Of a stretch of 33,548 nucleotides of DNA, positions 1 through 8,899 are shown in pieces (the stretch's first letter is position 1; every line of letters begins with the position of its first letter). Location of the stretch: positions 1 through 33,548 of the forward strand of contig JABDNZ010000488.1 in assembly GCA_013043565.1 (NCBI GenBank). The letters run 5' to 3'. Source of the DNA: Gemmatimonadota bacterium (GTDB lineage Bacteria; Gemmatimonadota; Gemmatimonadetes; Longimicrobiales; Gaopeijiaceae). The notes below the pieces were generated by a model. It saw only the letters and a program-made list of their open reading frames with translations. It was not told the DNA's origin and did no database searches. Both the position numbers and the translations under genes were made by a program.

Positions 1-215
1 GTGGTGGAGTGGCATCCATCGTGACCCCGGATGTGGGCGTCCTGGCCCCCAGGGATCCCGCCGCGTTGGGTGGTGCGATTGAGGGCCTACTGGACGACGA
101 GGAGAGGCGCCTGGCCATGGCTGAGGCCGCACGCCTCCGGGCCGAGGAACACTTCGACACAGTTAAACTGGCCGGTGTGTTGGAGGAGTGGTTGGCCGGA
201 TTCTGCTCCGACTGA
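1..215 (+). CDS. Glycosyltransferase (GT4-like), C-terminal fragment, cut by window edge
   Basis: Only the last 71 codons or so are inside the window, and the frame is open to the left edge. The residues GGVASIV...GVLAPRDPAALGGAIEGLLDD, followed by a basic/acidic helix containing AEEHFD, match the end of the donor-nucleotide-sugar domain of GT4 glycosyltransferases. There the usual pattern is a GG-x-x-E-I-V segment, then GLLVPPGDP and a C-terminal helix. In this family the segment contacts the nucleotide sugar during transfer to lipid, sugar or protein acceptors. Acceptor and donor cannot be told from this tail. The ORF-track start at the GTG at base 9 is an internal codon, not the true start. 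Confidence is moderate because so little is visible. Confidence 0.6.
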   Translation, partial: GGVASIVTPDVGVLAPRDPAALGGAIEGLLDDEERRLAMAEAARLRAEEHFDTVKLAGVLEEWLAGFCSD

Positions 216-315
216 GTGCGGCGTCCGGGGATCATAGAAAACAAATCCGTGCCCCGCAGGAAACCAGCGCTTAAGTTGCGCCAAGGATCTCCTCTATTCT
301 GATCAGGCGCGGTCC

Positions 316-2973
316 ATGCCCCGTCAGCTCACAGCCATCATGTTTGCCGACCTGGTCGGCTACACTGCCCTCATGCAGGAAGACGAAAGGAGAGCCAAGC
401 TCCTTCGTGACCGGCAGCGTGAGGTTCTGGAACAGCGAGTAGCCGAATTCGAGGGTGAGATCCTCCAGTACTATGGCGACGGGGCCCTTTGCGGTTTCCA
501 GAGCGCGATCCAGGCCGTGGAATGCGGAATCGCAGTACAGGTTGACCTCCGTGAAGAGCCGCCCGTACCGGTCCGAATCGGGATTCACCTGGGAGACGTG
601 GCTTTCGACAAGACCGGTGTCTACGGCGATGGTGTAAACGTCGCGTCCCGGATCGAGTCCTTGTCGGTGGCGGGCGGGGTGCTGGTTTCCGGCAAGGTCG
701 CTGACGAGGTGAAGAACCAGCCGGAAATCTCTACGCAGTTCCTTTCGGAAGTTGCTCTCAAGAACGTCCAGGAGCCCCAAAGGGTTTTCGCCGTCACGAA
801 CTCCGACTTGGCCGTTCCCGGGCCAAAGGAGATGAAGGGTTGGCCGAAACCAGGGCGGAGGAGTGGGGCTGGCGGTCGGGGTTGGGTGAAGTGGGCGGCG
901 GGTGTCGTTGTGGTTGCCGGATTGGCGGGGGCTTATGCGTTGGCGACTGGTGGTGATGGCTCCGAGCCCAGGGAACTCAACTCCACTTCGAGCCTTCTTA
1001 CCGAAAGGTCAATTGCGATTCTACCGTTCGTTTATAACGGTCCGGACGAGTTCAAATACCTCGGCCCGGGGGCTGCCACACAGCTATCGATGCCGCTGAC
1101 GAGTGGTGTGTTTATGCCGGTAGACCAGATGTCGATCCCGGGCTATCTGGACAACCTCGGACCGAACCACCCTCGTAACCAGGAATTCCGGGAGGGGGTC
1201 GCAACGAGGTTCGATGCGGACCTTGTCCTCGACGGGACAGTCACCCATTCGGGCGGATTCCTAACGGTTGAGGCCCAGCTGTACGCTCCGCTCGAGGAGA
1301 CCGATCCCCTTCTCACCGAATATGCTCAGGGATCGACGGATGAGTCCCACGCCGTTTTCAAAGACTTGGCGAGGAAGCTTCTGCTGCGTGGAAGCGGGGT
1401 CGACACGACGCTCGTGGTAGAGGCGATGACGGAATCGGACGAGGCTCTGGACTTTTGGGTCCAGGGGGACCAGCAATATCGGTCCGGGAACTACCCTCTG
1501 GCCGTTGACCTCCTCAAGACAGCAACAGAACGAGATCCTGGTTTCGCCCTGGCCCACTATCGGCTCTCCCAGGCGGCTGTCTGGGCTTGGGAATTCCCAC
1601 TTGCTAGGAACTCGGCGGAGAGGGCTCGGAGCAGAGGTTCCAACCTATCCGATTGGCACTGGCGTCTTGTGGATGCCTGGCATGACTTCCTAGGGCCCCG
1701 ACCAGACCAAGCCGAACGAACCTTCGGGCAGTTGATTACCCCTATCGAAACTGTGGAGGTCACCTCTGGCATTGGCGAAGTCAACGTGCACTACAACCTC
1801 CTCCGGGGCCTTCCGACCACCGATGCCGAGGGATGGTTCAACCGGGCGTTGGCGCTTGACCCGAACTACGGTGAAGTGCGTTTCCACCTATTGGAATTTG
1901 CCGCCCGAGCAGGGGACGTCGTGCGGTTTGACTCTTTGGAAAGGGGGGTGGATCCAGCCAGTGAACAAGCCTTGGCCTGGGCGGCGGTGAGGGCCTTCGG
2001 ATGGGGCACGGAATCGGACCGCCTGAGTGCCCTAGAAGATCTTGCCAACGCGGGAGAACGGGAGGTCGAACTCGCGGCCAGCAGGGTAGCGGCTTTCCTA
2101 CATGATTTCGACGGTGCCCAAGAGATTGCCGAGCTCCTAACCAGGGCTGGCCGTCCTCGCACTTATCAGGAGGGGATGCCCGCCTTCCTTGGGATGATGA
2201 AGGTCGCCGGAGGCCAGTGGGAGTCAGCAAAGGATAACCTCCATCTTGTCAGACAGGTCGAAAGAGAATGGGCGCTGGAGATGGAGGGATTGGTCTCCAC
2301 TTTCCCACTTTTCGAGGAATCGGAATCAGACTTGCGAGCGCTACGTCAGGAGATTCAGGACTGGAACCCGGCCGATTCCACCCATATGCCGAGGATCGTA
2401 TACCTGTTCGGTGCCCACCATGGTGTACACAAGATCTTACGGTCCTATGTGCTTAGTCTTCTTAGCTTGACCATCGGAGAGTTCCACGAAGCCGAGACTC
2501 ACCGCGAAGACATCCGCGCCTCGGCCAGGTCCGACGAGGATCTTGCCTTTGCTGGCGCTTTAAGGGAGAGCATCAATGCACGCCTGGCCCTGGCGAGGGG
2601 AGACTCAACTGCGGCGCTCGGGATTTTGGAGGGAGTGGAGTACTACCCGTACCTCGAGCTGATCCCAACCTCTCCGTTCTATTCCAGGGCCCTGGATCGA
2701 TGGTTACGGGCGGAACTGTATGCGAAACAAGCGCGGGAACCGGATGCGCTAAGGTGGTATGAGACTCTCACCGATGGATTGTATGAGTTCCTCTTCGCCG
2801 CCCCGGCCCATCTCCGCCAGGCCGAGATCTACGCGAGCCTCGACAGCACCGCCGCCGCCATCCACCACTACGATGAGTTCATCCGGCTTTGGGGTGGAGC
2901 GGACGAAGAACTGCAGCACCTGGTGTTGGAGGCCCGGTCAGCCAAGGAAGACCTGGAGAGCGGCGGAGGGTAA
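316..2973 (+). CDS. Class III adenylate/guanylate cyclase with TolB-like and TPR regions
   Basis: Predicted membrane-anchored nucleotide cyclase making a cyclic nucleotide from ATP or GTP. Residues 1-165 are a class III catalytic domain. The metal-binding aspartates are D12 (MFADLVGY) and D55 (YYGDG), and the GDGVNVASRIE motif supplies the Asn/Arg that stabilise the transition state. A basic linker leads to one hydrophobic segment at about 190-212, so the cyclase should be cytoplasmic and the rest extracytoplasmic. A TolB/FlgO-like segment (SIAILPF) follows, then a long alpha-helical TPR-rich half (for example a motif beginning DFWVQGDQQYRSGNYPLAVDLL). At 885 aa it fits the cyclase-TPR multidomain type common in Gemmatimonadota and Acidobacteriota. 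The ATG at 316 is used because the catalytic domain begins immediately after it; no strong Shine-Dalgarno is visible. Its 3' end faces the paralogous gene at 3010-5589. The ligand and the ATP/GTP preference are unknown. Confidence 0.85.
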   Translation: MPRQLTAIMFADLVGYTALMQEDERRAKLLRDRQREVLEQRVAEFEGEILQYYGDGALCGFQSAIQAVECGIAVQVDLREEPPVPVRIGIHLGDVAFDKTGVYGDGVNVASRIESLSVAGGVLVSGKVADEVKNQPEISTQFLSEVALKNVQEPQRVFAVTNSDLAVPGPKEMKGWPKPGRRSGAGGRGWVKWAAGVVVVAGLAGAYALATGGDGSEPRELNSTSSLLTERSIAILPFVYNGPDEFKYLGPGAATQLSMPLTSGVFMPVDQMSIPGYLDNLGPNHPRNQEFREGVATRFDADLVLDGTVTHSGGFLTVEAQLYAPLEETDPLLTEYAQGSTDESHAVFKDLARKLLLRGSGVDTTLVVEAMTESDEALDFWVQGDQQYRSGNYPLAVDLLKTATERDPGFALAHYRLSQAAVWAWEFPLARNSAERARSRGSNLSDWHWRLVDAWHDFLGPRPDQAERTFGQLITPIETVEVTSGIGEVNVHYNLLRGLPTTDAEGWFNRALALDPNYGEVRFHLLEFAARAGDVVRFDSLERGVDPASEQALAWAAVRAFGWGTESDRLSALEDLANAGEREVELAASRVAAFLHDFDGAQEIAELLTRAGRPRTYQEGMPAFLGMMKVAGGQWESAKDNLHLVRQVEREWALEMEGLVSTFPLFEESESDLRALRQEIQDWNPADSTHMPRIVYLFGAHHGVHKILRSYVLSLLSLTIGEFHEAETHREDIRASARSDEDLAFAGALRESINARLALARGDSTAALGILEGVEYYPYLELIPTSPFYSRALDRWLRAELYAKQAREPDALRWYETLTDGLYEFLFAAPAHLRQAEIYASLDSTAAAIHHYDEFIRLWGGADEELQHLVLEARSAKEDLESGGG

Positions 2974-3009
2974 CCTCAGAAACCGGCTGCGTCGGTGCAG
3001 GCCGAAGGC

Positions 3010-5589
3010 CTAACCTCGGTAGATCCCTCCCTCAGGCCCGTACCTCTCGATCAGAGCTTGTATCCGCGGATGGTCGAAGACTTTCTCGAAATCTCGGGTG
3101 AACAGGGAGGGCACGGCTCGGACTCCCGGGACCGAGAAAACCGTCTCCAGGGCATCGGCGGTCTCTTCCGCCATCCCGAGAGCCGCGTAGATGTAGGCGG
3201 CCGTCTCGAGGAGATCCCTTCCAAACACCGGATCTTTCGTTATTGGCAAGATTTCTCGAACCAGCCCGACCTGCTCCAAGGCTTCTTCGCGACGTCCGAG
3301 GAGTGAATAGGCTCGTCCCAGGGAGGCATGGATCCTCGGGTCGCCGGGCTGGAGTTCCAGGGCCGACAAAGAAATCTCGATGCTTCTTTCGAAGGCCCTG
3401 TCTGCCCGGGCCGAGTCGATGTGCTGGTATGTCCAGCCCTCGATCAGCTCCCGGGGAGCCCACCAGAACCCGCCGAAATCCAGGATCGGGTCCTGGATCT
3501 TTTCAAAGGCTTCGATCTTGTCCTCAGGTTCAGGTGTGATCAGCCACTCGAAAAAATCCCTGAGCCCGTAAACGTTGGATTCAGGCGGCAGCTTGGCCAG
3601 GGCTTCCAATCCGGGTCTGTGGTCTCCGCTGTAACGCCACTCCAACCACCCCATGGTGAAGGTGGCCTCGTGGAAGTCCGGATAAGCGTCCAGGAGCCTG
3701 GCCATGACGGCATCGGAATCGTCCCACCGGTCATGTTCGGCATAGGCGGAGGCCAGACCGAGTTGTAGCTCGGGGTTCCGAGGGTCCAGAAGAGCCGCGC
3801 GTTCTCTGCTGGCTAGGGATCCGGCCCAATCCCAGTTCCGGGTTTGGAGCTCGGCTTTCAGGCTGAGGAGGGCTGCCCAACCCGGAGCGATCTCCTCGGC
3901 TCGGGCCAACGACTCCATGGCCTCATCGTTCTGATAAAGCAGGTAGTGGAAAAAAGCCCGGGCCGAGTGGATCTCGGCCGATTCCGGATTGATCTGTAGC
4001 CCTCTCTCTGTAGCCTCCCAAGCTTCTGCTAGATGGCCGGGATCGCGGTCGTAGTAGAGGTAGAGGTAGCAAAGCGTGGAAGCCAACCCGGCATGGGCCA
4101 TGACGAAGTCAGGATCAAGCTCGGCGGCCTGGGCGTACATGGTTCGGGCCGTTTCCAGGTCGTCCGGTTCCCAGCCTGGACGGTTTAATGCGTCTTCTCC
4201 CCGACGCCAGAAGGTGTAGGCCGCCAGGTTGTCGGTGGGCATTTCATCCAACCGGGCCTGATCTGCGGGAGCCAGTTCCGCCTGGAGGGCCTGAACCACT
4301 TGTTGAGCCAGATCGCTCTGGATCGCGAAGACGTTTTCGACCGTGAACTCCCTGTCGTACGTCTCCGCCCAGAGGTGGGCATCGGTCTGGGTGTCGATGA
4401 GCTGGACGTTCACCCGGATCTGCCCGCCCGCCCTCATCACGCTTCCTTCCAGAACCGAATGGACCCCCAACTCCTGTCCGATGGTCGGGATCGTCTTCTC
4501 GGTATCTGCATACTACATCACCGATGTGCGGGCGATGACGTCCAGGCTGGGAACCTTCGACAGTTTTGTCAGGAGGTCGTCGTGGAGCCCCAAGGCGAGG
4601 AAGGCTGCTTCCCCCTCGGCGTCAGCGCTCATGTTCTCGAAGGGCAGAACGGCGATTGCCGGCCGCTCGCGGGCTTCCGCAGTGGTCCCGACCACCCCTG
4701 GGGCTCCGACCGGGCCCCCTCCCGGAGCGAACACCGCCACGGTTCCACCGGCTATGGTCAGCAGGAGGGCGATCATCAAGAGTTCGGGCCCCGTGATCCT
4801 TTGGCGGCCGGGCTCGCCGTGGTACCAGGCAACTACGACGGTGATGAAGAAGCCCGCCGCAACGAGGATGGCGGTGGCTTTTGGGACGAGGGCCGGCCAA
4901 AGGAACTGGTTCCCGGCGAAGCCGACGATCTCCAGCAGGGCCCAGGCCCCGGCCAGGTACGCCAGGGCCCACGGTACCACAGCACGGTCTTTGATTTGCT
5001 GGAAAACGGTGTCGGCCCGGGTTTCCGGCCGGCCGTGAACCGGCGCTTCCGCCTTCGCCTCTGGTTCCTGGCTGGGTACGGTCAGACCCTCATTGGAAAT
5101 GGCATAGACGGATACGGGGTCCACGACGTTCTTCAGCTGGACCGATCCGAGGGAAACAGCCGAAATCGACGGATGGTTCTTGATCTCGTCGAAGACTTTT
5201 CCGGAAACCGTCACTCCCCCGGGCGAAGCGAGCCCCTCGATCCGCGAGGCCAGGTTCACACCGTCCCCGTAAACACCGTCCTCATCGTGAACGATGTCGC
5301 CGGTATGGATCCCGATTCTCAGGGGGATGACGTCTTCTTCGCCCACGGCCCGCTGAACGGCTACCGCGCACTCGACGGCCTCGACCGCGCTGGAAAAAAT
5401 GCTGAGAGTGCCGTCCCCGTAGTATTGGAGGATCTCCCCGTGATGTCCTTCCACTGCGGAGGAGATGAGTACCCTGTGTTTGTCCCTCTGGCGCCTTGCT
5501 TCCGCCTCATCTTCCTGCATGAGGGCGGTGTAGCCCACCATGTCCGCAAACATGATGGCCGCTAGTTGGCGTTTCCCTGGTTCAGCCAT
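3010..5589 (-). pseudogene. Cyclase/TolB-like/TPR protein split by an in-frame TAG codon
   Basis: Two ORFs in the same frame (5589-4513, 358 aa; and 4470-3010, whose start is only a nominal TTG) together make one protein of 859 codons. Codon 359 reads TAG (plus-strand cta at 4513-4515) in the middle of the TolB-like domain. Homologues commonly have ...SVMQY... here, so a CAG-to-TAG change would explain it. The first part has a class III cyclase domain with metal ligands D16 and D59 and a GDGVNLASRIE motif. Three hydrophobic segments follow at about 205-300, including the YHGEPGRQR linker typical of this architecture. The second part completes the TolB-like domain (VLEGSV, INVQLID-like VNVQLID, HLWAETYDRE) and continues into TPRs. 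The gene's own terminal stop is also TAG. No reinitiation site is convincing: a CAGGAG abuts the TTG with no spacing. It could be a true nonsense mutation, read-through, or a sequencing or assembly error. If TAG is obeyed, the product is a cyclase lacking its sensory half. Confidence 0.8.
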
Positions 5590-5671
5590 GACCCCCCGGC
5601 TCTCCGGGCCTCAAAGAGTGGTTCCAGAAACAACGGTAAACCGGATTGCACTACTTCTCAAACCATTTCAA

Positions 5672-6841
5672 CTATTGTCCTCGACCCATCCATGTCAGCA
5701 GGGCTTCCCCGTAGTGGAAGATTCCAGGGGTGCCGCCGGTGTGCACGAATACGACCGTGTCTTCCTCACGGAAAAAACCAGCCTCTACCAACCCGATAAG
5801 GCCTGACATCGCCTTCCCGGTATATACGGGATCGAGGAGAATGCCCTCACTCCGGGCCACCTTCTTAATGGCGTCCACGGTGCCGGCCGTGAGCATTCCG
5901 TACCCCTCCCCCACGTAGTCGTCGAAGACGATGATGTCGTCGGGCTGGAAGGCGAGGTTCAGGCCCAGCGCAGCGGACGTCTGGGTGGCGATGTTCGCCA
6001 CGTTCTCTCTGATGGACTCGGCTGATCCGGAGACGCTGATCCCCACGATCTTCGTCTTGGCGCCGATGGCAGCCGCACCCACCACAAGGCCCGCCTGGGT
6101 GCCACCCGATCCTGTGGCCATCACCAGGTAGTCCGGTTCCGCTCCTCGATCCATGGCTTGGCGGTGGGTTTCCAGGAAGGCCGTGATGTAGCCCATGGCA
6201 CCCAGAGGCTGGTCCATGGATCCCCCGGTTCTGGACCCGCCTACCGAGACGATGTAAGGCCTGCGCCCGCCAGCCCTCTCGGAGGCCGCGATCTCCTCCG
6301 CTACGGTGGCAGGGTCTGATCCGGGCTCCAGCAGATGGATCTCCGCCCCCAGGATCTCATCCAGTAGGTGGTTCCCATCCACGACCACCTCCCCCTCGTC
6401 CCGCTTGGACAGGAGTAGGACCGCCCGCATCCCCAACATGGCCGCGCCGGCGGCGGTCTGCCGGCACCAGTTGGACTGCAGTCCGCCCCAGGTGATGACC
6501 ACATCGGCTTCCTTGGCCTGGGCGTCGGCCAAGATGTATTCCAGCTTCCTCGCCTTGTTGCCCCCGGTGGCCAGCCCGGTCTGATCGTCTCTCTTTATGA
6601 GGATGGTGGGGCCGCCGAGGTCGGCACTGAGAGTCTCCATCTCTTCCAACGGAGTGGGCAGGTGCGCTAACTGGGCCCGGTCGAATCGTTGGGACAGAAC
6701 CCGGGCCACGGCGTTTGGTGCCAAGTTGGATCGGGGCCCGGGGTCTCGAGGAGCCCTGGGGGCTCCGGGGGCACAAGCTATGACACCCGTCAGGAGGGGA
6801 AGAGCGAGGAGCCGGCTCCAGCGGAAGGTGCGAATCGACAT
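5672..6841 (-). CDS. Lipoprotein-signal D-cysteine desulfhydrase / ACC deaminase family PLP enzyme
   Basis: PLP fold-type II enzyme of 389 aa. Family members deaminate D-cysteine (to pyruvate, H2S and ammonia) or 1-aminocyclopropane-1-carboxylate. The PLP lysine is probably K96 in TGGNKARKLEY, and GSGGTQAGL forms a phosphate-binding-type loop. QSNWCRQTAAGAA and HTGGTPGIF are the other family signatures. What is odd is the N-terminus. MSIRTFRWSRLL is a basic start followed by a hydrophobic stretch and VIAC, a good lipobox with the lipidated residue at C23, then a Pro/Arg-rich tether. This predicts a membrane-tethered, extracytoplasmic enzyme, whereas known homologues are cytoplasmic. The start is supported by an AGGTG a few bases upstream of the ATG. 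It lies 82 bp upstream of the split cyclase on the same strand. A terminator at 6934-6968 separates it from the pump operon. Substrate is not assignable from sequence; D-cysteine is the best guess. Confidence 0.85.
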   Translation of the reverse strand: MSIRTFRWSRLLALPLLTGVIACAPGAPRAPRDPGPRSNLAPNAVARVLSQRFDRAQLAHLPTPLEEMETLSADLGGPTILIKRDDQTGLATGGNKARKLEYILADAQAKEADVVITWGGLQSNWCRQTAAGAAMLGMRAVLLLSKRDEGEVVVDGNHLLDEILGAEIHLLEPGSDPATVAEEIAASERAGGRRPYIVSVGGSRTGGSMDQPLGAMGYITAFLETHRQAMDRGAEPDYLVMATGSGGTQAGLVVGAAAIGAKTKIVGISVSGSAESIRENVANIATQTSAALGLNLAFQPDDIIVFDDYVGEGYGMLTAGTVDAIKKVARSEGILLDPVYTGKAMSGLIGLVEAGFFREEDTVVFVHTGGTPGIFHYGEALLTWMGRGQ

Positions 6842-6933
6842 GGTTCACCTGCTGCTTGGGAGAAGGGCGTTCAATCTGCAGGGTAGGGTGGGAGGGGAGG
6901 GATACGGGGGCAAGGGCGTATGCGGGTCGGAGC

Positions 6934-6968
6934 AAAAAGGGCGGGCCCTTTCGGGGCCCGCCCTTTTT
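6934..6968 (-). terminator. Strong intrinsic terminator after the pump/aldo-keto reductase operon
   Basis: A perfect 15-bp stem (AAAAAGGGCGGGCCC with its exact complement) closes a 5-nt loop. The arms end in A5 and T5, so it has a U-tract on both strands. It sits just downstream of the aldo/keto reductase stop at 6999 and so should end the long minus-strand transcript. It also lies about 90 bp upstream of the PLP-enzyme gene, insulating it. Confidence 0.9.
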
Positions 6969-6998
6969 CATGGTTTGTCCCTCGTCAACCGGCCTTGC

Positions 6999-7988
6999 TC
7001 AGATCAGGGTAATCGACTCCGGAAGATCCTCCCCGATCCGGGCATACTCATCTCCACTGAGCCGGAACTCCATGGCTCCCGCGAACCCGTCCACCTGCTC
7101 TGCGCTCCTGGCTCCGACAATGGCTCCGGTCACGGCAGGGTGGTGAAGGGCCCAGGCCACCGCCACTTCCGCGGCTGACCGCCCGTGGGCATTGCCGATC
7201 TCCTTCAGCACCTCCACCAGTTCCAGAATCTGGGAAAAGAGTGGCTCCTGGAAAGGCGGGGATTTGAATTGGACTCGCCAATCTGTTGGTGGAAGAGCTT
7301 CGTACCGTTCTCTCGTCCAACGGCCGGTGAGGAGGCCGTTCTGCATCGTGGAGTAGGGAAGCACTCCAATGTTGTTCTCCAGGCAGAACGGCAGGATGTC
7401 GTCTTCGATCTGACGCATCAGCATGGAGTACGGGGGTTGAAGGGATGTGATCGGTGCGATCGCCTGGGCCCGTTCCATTTGGACGACATCAAAGTTGGAA
7501 ACCGCGATATGCCGAATCTTTCCCTCGGCTTTCAGCTCCGCCAGCGTGGTCCACCCTTCCTCGAGGTCCGGATCCGGGGCGCCGACGGGCCAGGAGGGAC
7601 GGTGCACTTGAGCCAGGTCCAGGACATCCACGTCCAACCGCTCGAGGCTGTCCTCGACCTCTTTTCGGACGGAGCCGGCTTTGAGGCTGTGGTCGACGTT
7701 CTTCTCGTCGTCCCACACGATGCTGCACTTGGTGAACACCATGGGCCGATCTTCGGGATTCATCTCCTTCAACGCTCGGGCGACGATCTTCTCCGAGTGT
7801 CCCATCCCGTAGATGGGTGCGGTGTCAATCCAGTTGATCCCTCTTTCCACGCTCCGATGGATGGCCGCCACCGACTCCGCGTCCTCCTGGGGCCCCCACC
7901 CGAAGACTCCCTCTCCGCCCATGGCCCACGCTCCGAGTCCCACGGGGGTGATGTTGAGATCGGACTTTCCTACTTGCCTCAGCTCCAT
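6999..7988 (-). CDS. Aldo/keto reductase
   Basis: NADPH-dependent oxidoreductase of the AKR superfamily, 329 aa, close to the usual length. The catalytic tetrad is visible in order: Asp and Tyr in WIDTAPIYG, Lys in VFTKCS and His in AQVHRPS. The last part (GAIVGARSAEQVDGFAGA) is the usual NADPH 2'-phosphate/adenine-binding region. The likely role is cytoplasmic reduction of aldehydes or ketones; the substrate is unknown. A GGAGG stands 5 nt before the ATG. The gene begins 33 bp after the SnoaL-like lipoprotein gene on the same strand and is the last gene before the strong terminator, so it is probably transcribed with the metal pump. A detoxification role for reactive carbonyls under metal stress is possible but is inference. 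Confidence 0.92.
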   Translation of the reverse strand: MELRQVGKSDLNITPVGLGAWAMGGEGVFGWGPQEDAESVAAIHRSVERGINWIDTAPIYGMGHSEKIVARALKEMNPEDRPMVFTKCSIVWDDEKNVDHSLKAGSVRKEVEDSLERLDVDVLDLAQVHRPSWPVGAPDPDLEEGWTTLAELKAEGKIRHIAVSNFDVVQMERAQAIAPITSLQPPYSMLMRQIEDDILPFCLENNIGVLPYSTMQNGLLTGRWTRERYEALPPTDWRVQFKSPPFQEPLFSQILELVEVLKEIGNAHGRSAAEVAVAWALHHPAVTGAIVGARSAEQVDGFAGAMEFRLSGDEYARIGEDLPESITLI

Positions 7989-8021
7989 CGTGTCCTCCCT
8001 ACTCAGCGTTTCGGGTACCCC

Positions 8022-8867
8022 TCACCCCCCGACCGGCTCACCGATATCCCGGATGCAAAGCCAACTGCCATCGTCCTGTTGCTCGTACACGGCAAGCCAG
8101 TTCGATAGAGAAGTGGTGGTGTCACCGCTGCCAGGAGGAGAAACGGTGCAGGTGTCCCTCCCCCAGCCGACGCCGATGGATCCCACCATCTCGAAACCGT
8201 CGAAGCTCCCGGAACAGACCTCGTCCGATTCGGCCCACGAGGCTTCAAAGCGAGCAATGATGGCCTCCCGCCCCAGGGCGTCGCGGAGCCGCGCGTCGGC
8301 GGTGTAGATGTCAGCCAGCCGCTCGGCATCCCTGGAATTGAAGGCATCATACCATTCTGACAGGAGATCCGCTGCCCATGAAGGTGCTCCGCCGTTCGGA
8401 GTGGTCTCCAGGGACATATCCGCCACCACTTTCCAGCCGCCAGCGATCTTCCGATACACGGTCATGTATCGGCCGCCAATGCCTCCGGGGCTCTCGAATC
8501 CCCCATGTTCGACAGCGAGGTCACCGGAAGCGGCGATATCGTAATGATCCGGCCCCCATGAGCCCTCGTTATTGGGATTGAATGCGTAATTCTTGGCCAT
8601 AAAGGACTCGACTGCTTCCGGGCCGGAGATAAGCTCCCCCTGCTCCCAAGCAAGGGTGCCTTCCGGGCCAAACAAGCCTGCCACGCCTGCGGCATTCTGT
8701 TGGTCGTCAAAGGCCTGCCATTGGTCCGACACGGCTCGGAGGGCGGCTTCTTCTTCCGCCAGATCCACCGGGGAGCCCCCCGTCGGGGGTCCACATCCGG
8801 AAAAAACGATCAGACCGGCGGGGATCAAGATCGAAAGACCTGCTCTGGTGAATTGATGAAAGAACAT
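8022..8867 (-). CDS. Lipoprotein with two SnoaL/NTF2-like domains
   Basis: Predicted lipoprotein of 281 aa. The N-terminus has a hydrophobic stretch ending VFSGC (lipobox, Cys 25) and a Gly/Pro-rich tether. Two NTF2-like cone domains follow. The first (about 37-150) starts with ALRAVSDQWQAFDDQQNAAGVAGLF and contains GRYMTVYRKIAGGWKVVADM. The second (about 160-281) starts WYDAFNSRDAERLADIYTADARLRD and ends WLAVYEQQDDGSWLCIRDI. This is the common SnoaL/DUF4440-like pattern of unknown ligand. Two copies fused in one exported protein are less usual. No catalytic residues can be assigned. It follows cusA by 32 bp with a GGAG ribosome-binding site, so it is probably the penultimate gene of the pump operon. 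It might bind a small ligand in the periplasm, but that is speculation. Confidence 0.75.
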   Translation of the reverse strand: MFFHQFTRAGLSILIPAGLIVFSGCGPPTGGSPVDLAEEEAALRAVSDQWQAFDDQQNAAGVAGLFGPEGTLAWEQGELISGPEAVESFMAKNYAFNPNNEGSWGPDHYDIAASGDLAVEHGGFESPGGIGGRYMTVYRKIAGGWKVVADMSLETTPNGGAPSWAADLLSEWYDAFNSRDAERLADIYTADARLRDALGREAIIARFEASWAESDEVCSGSFDGFEMVGSIGVGWGRDTCTVSPPGSGDTTTSLSNWLAVYEQQDDGSWLCIRDIGEPVGG

Positions 8868-8899
8868 GGTTGACTCCTCGTTATTCGGTTGAGCTGGGC

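Noticed and set aside
2974-3009. Terminator between the convergent cyclase genes
   Set aside because: Only a short GGCC-GAA-GGCC dyad near 3000-3010 and no T-tract; not enough to call.
4513-4515. Recoding of TAG as an amino acid (Pyl or reassigned amber)
   Set aside because: Several neighbouring genes end naturally in TAG, and no pyrrolysine genes or special downstream structure are visible.
4300-5565. 421-aa plus-strand ORF opposite the split cyclase
   Set aside because: Antisense shadow of the conserved cyclase domain; no recognisable motif and no ribosome-binding site of its own.
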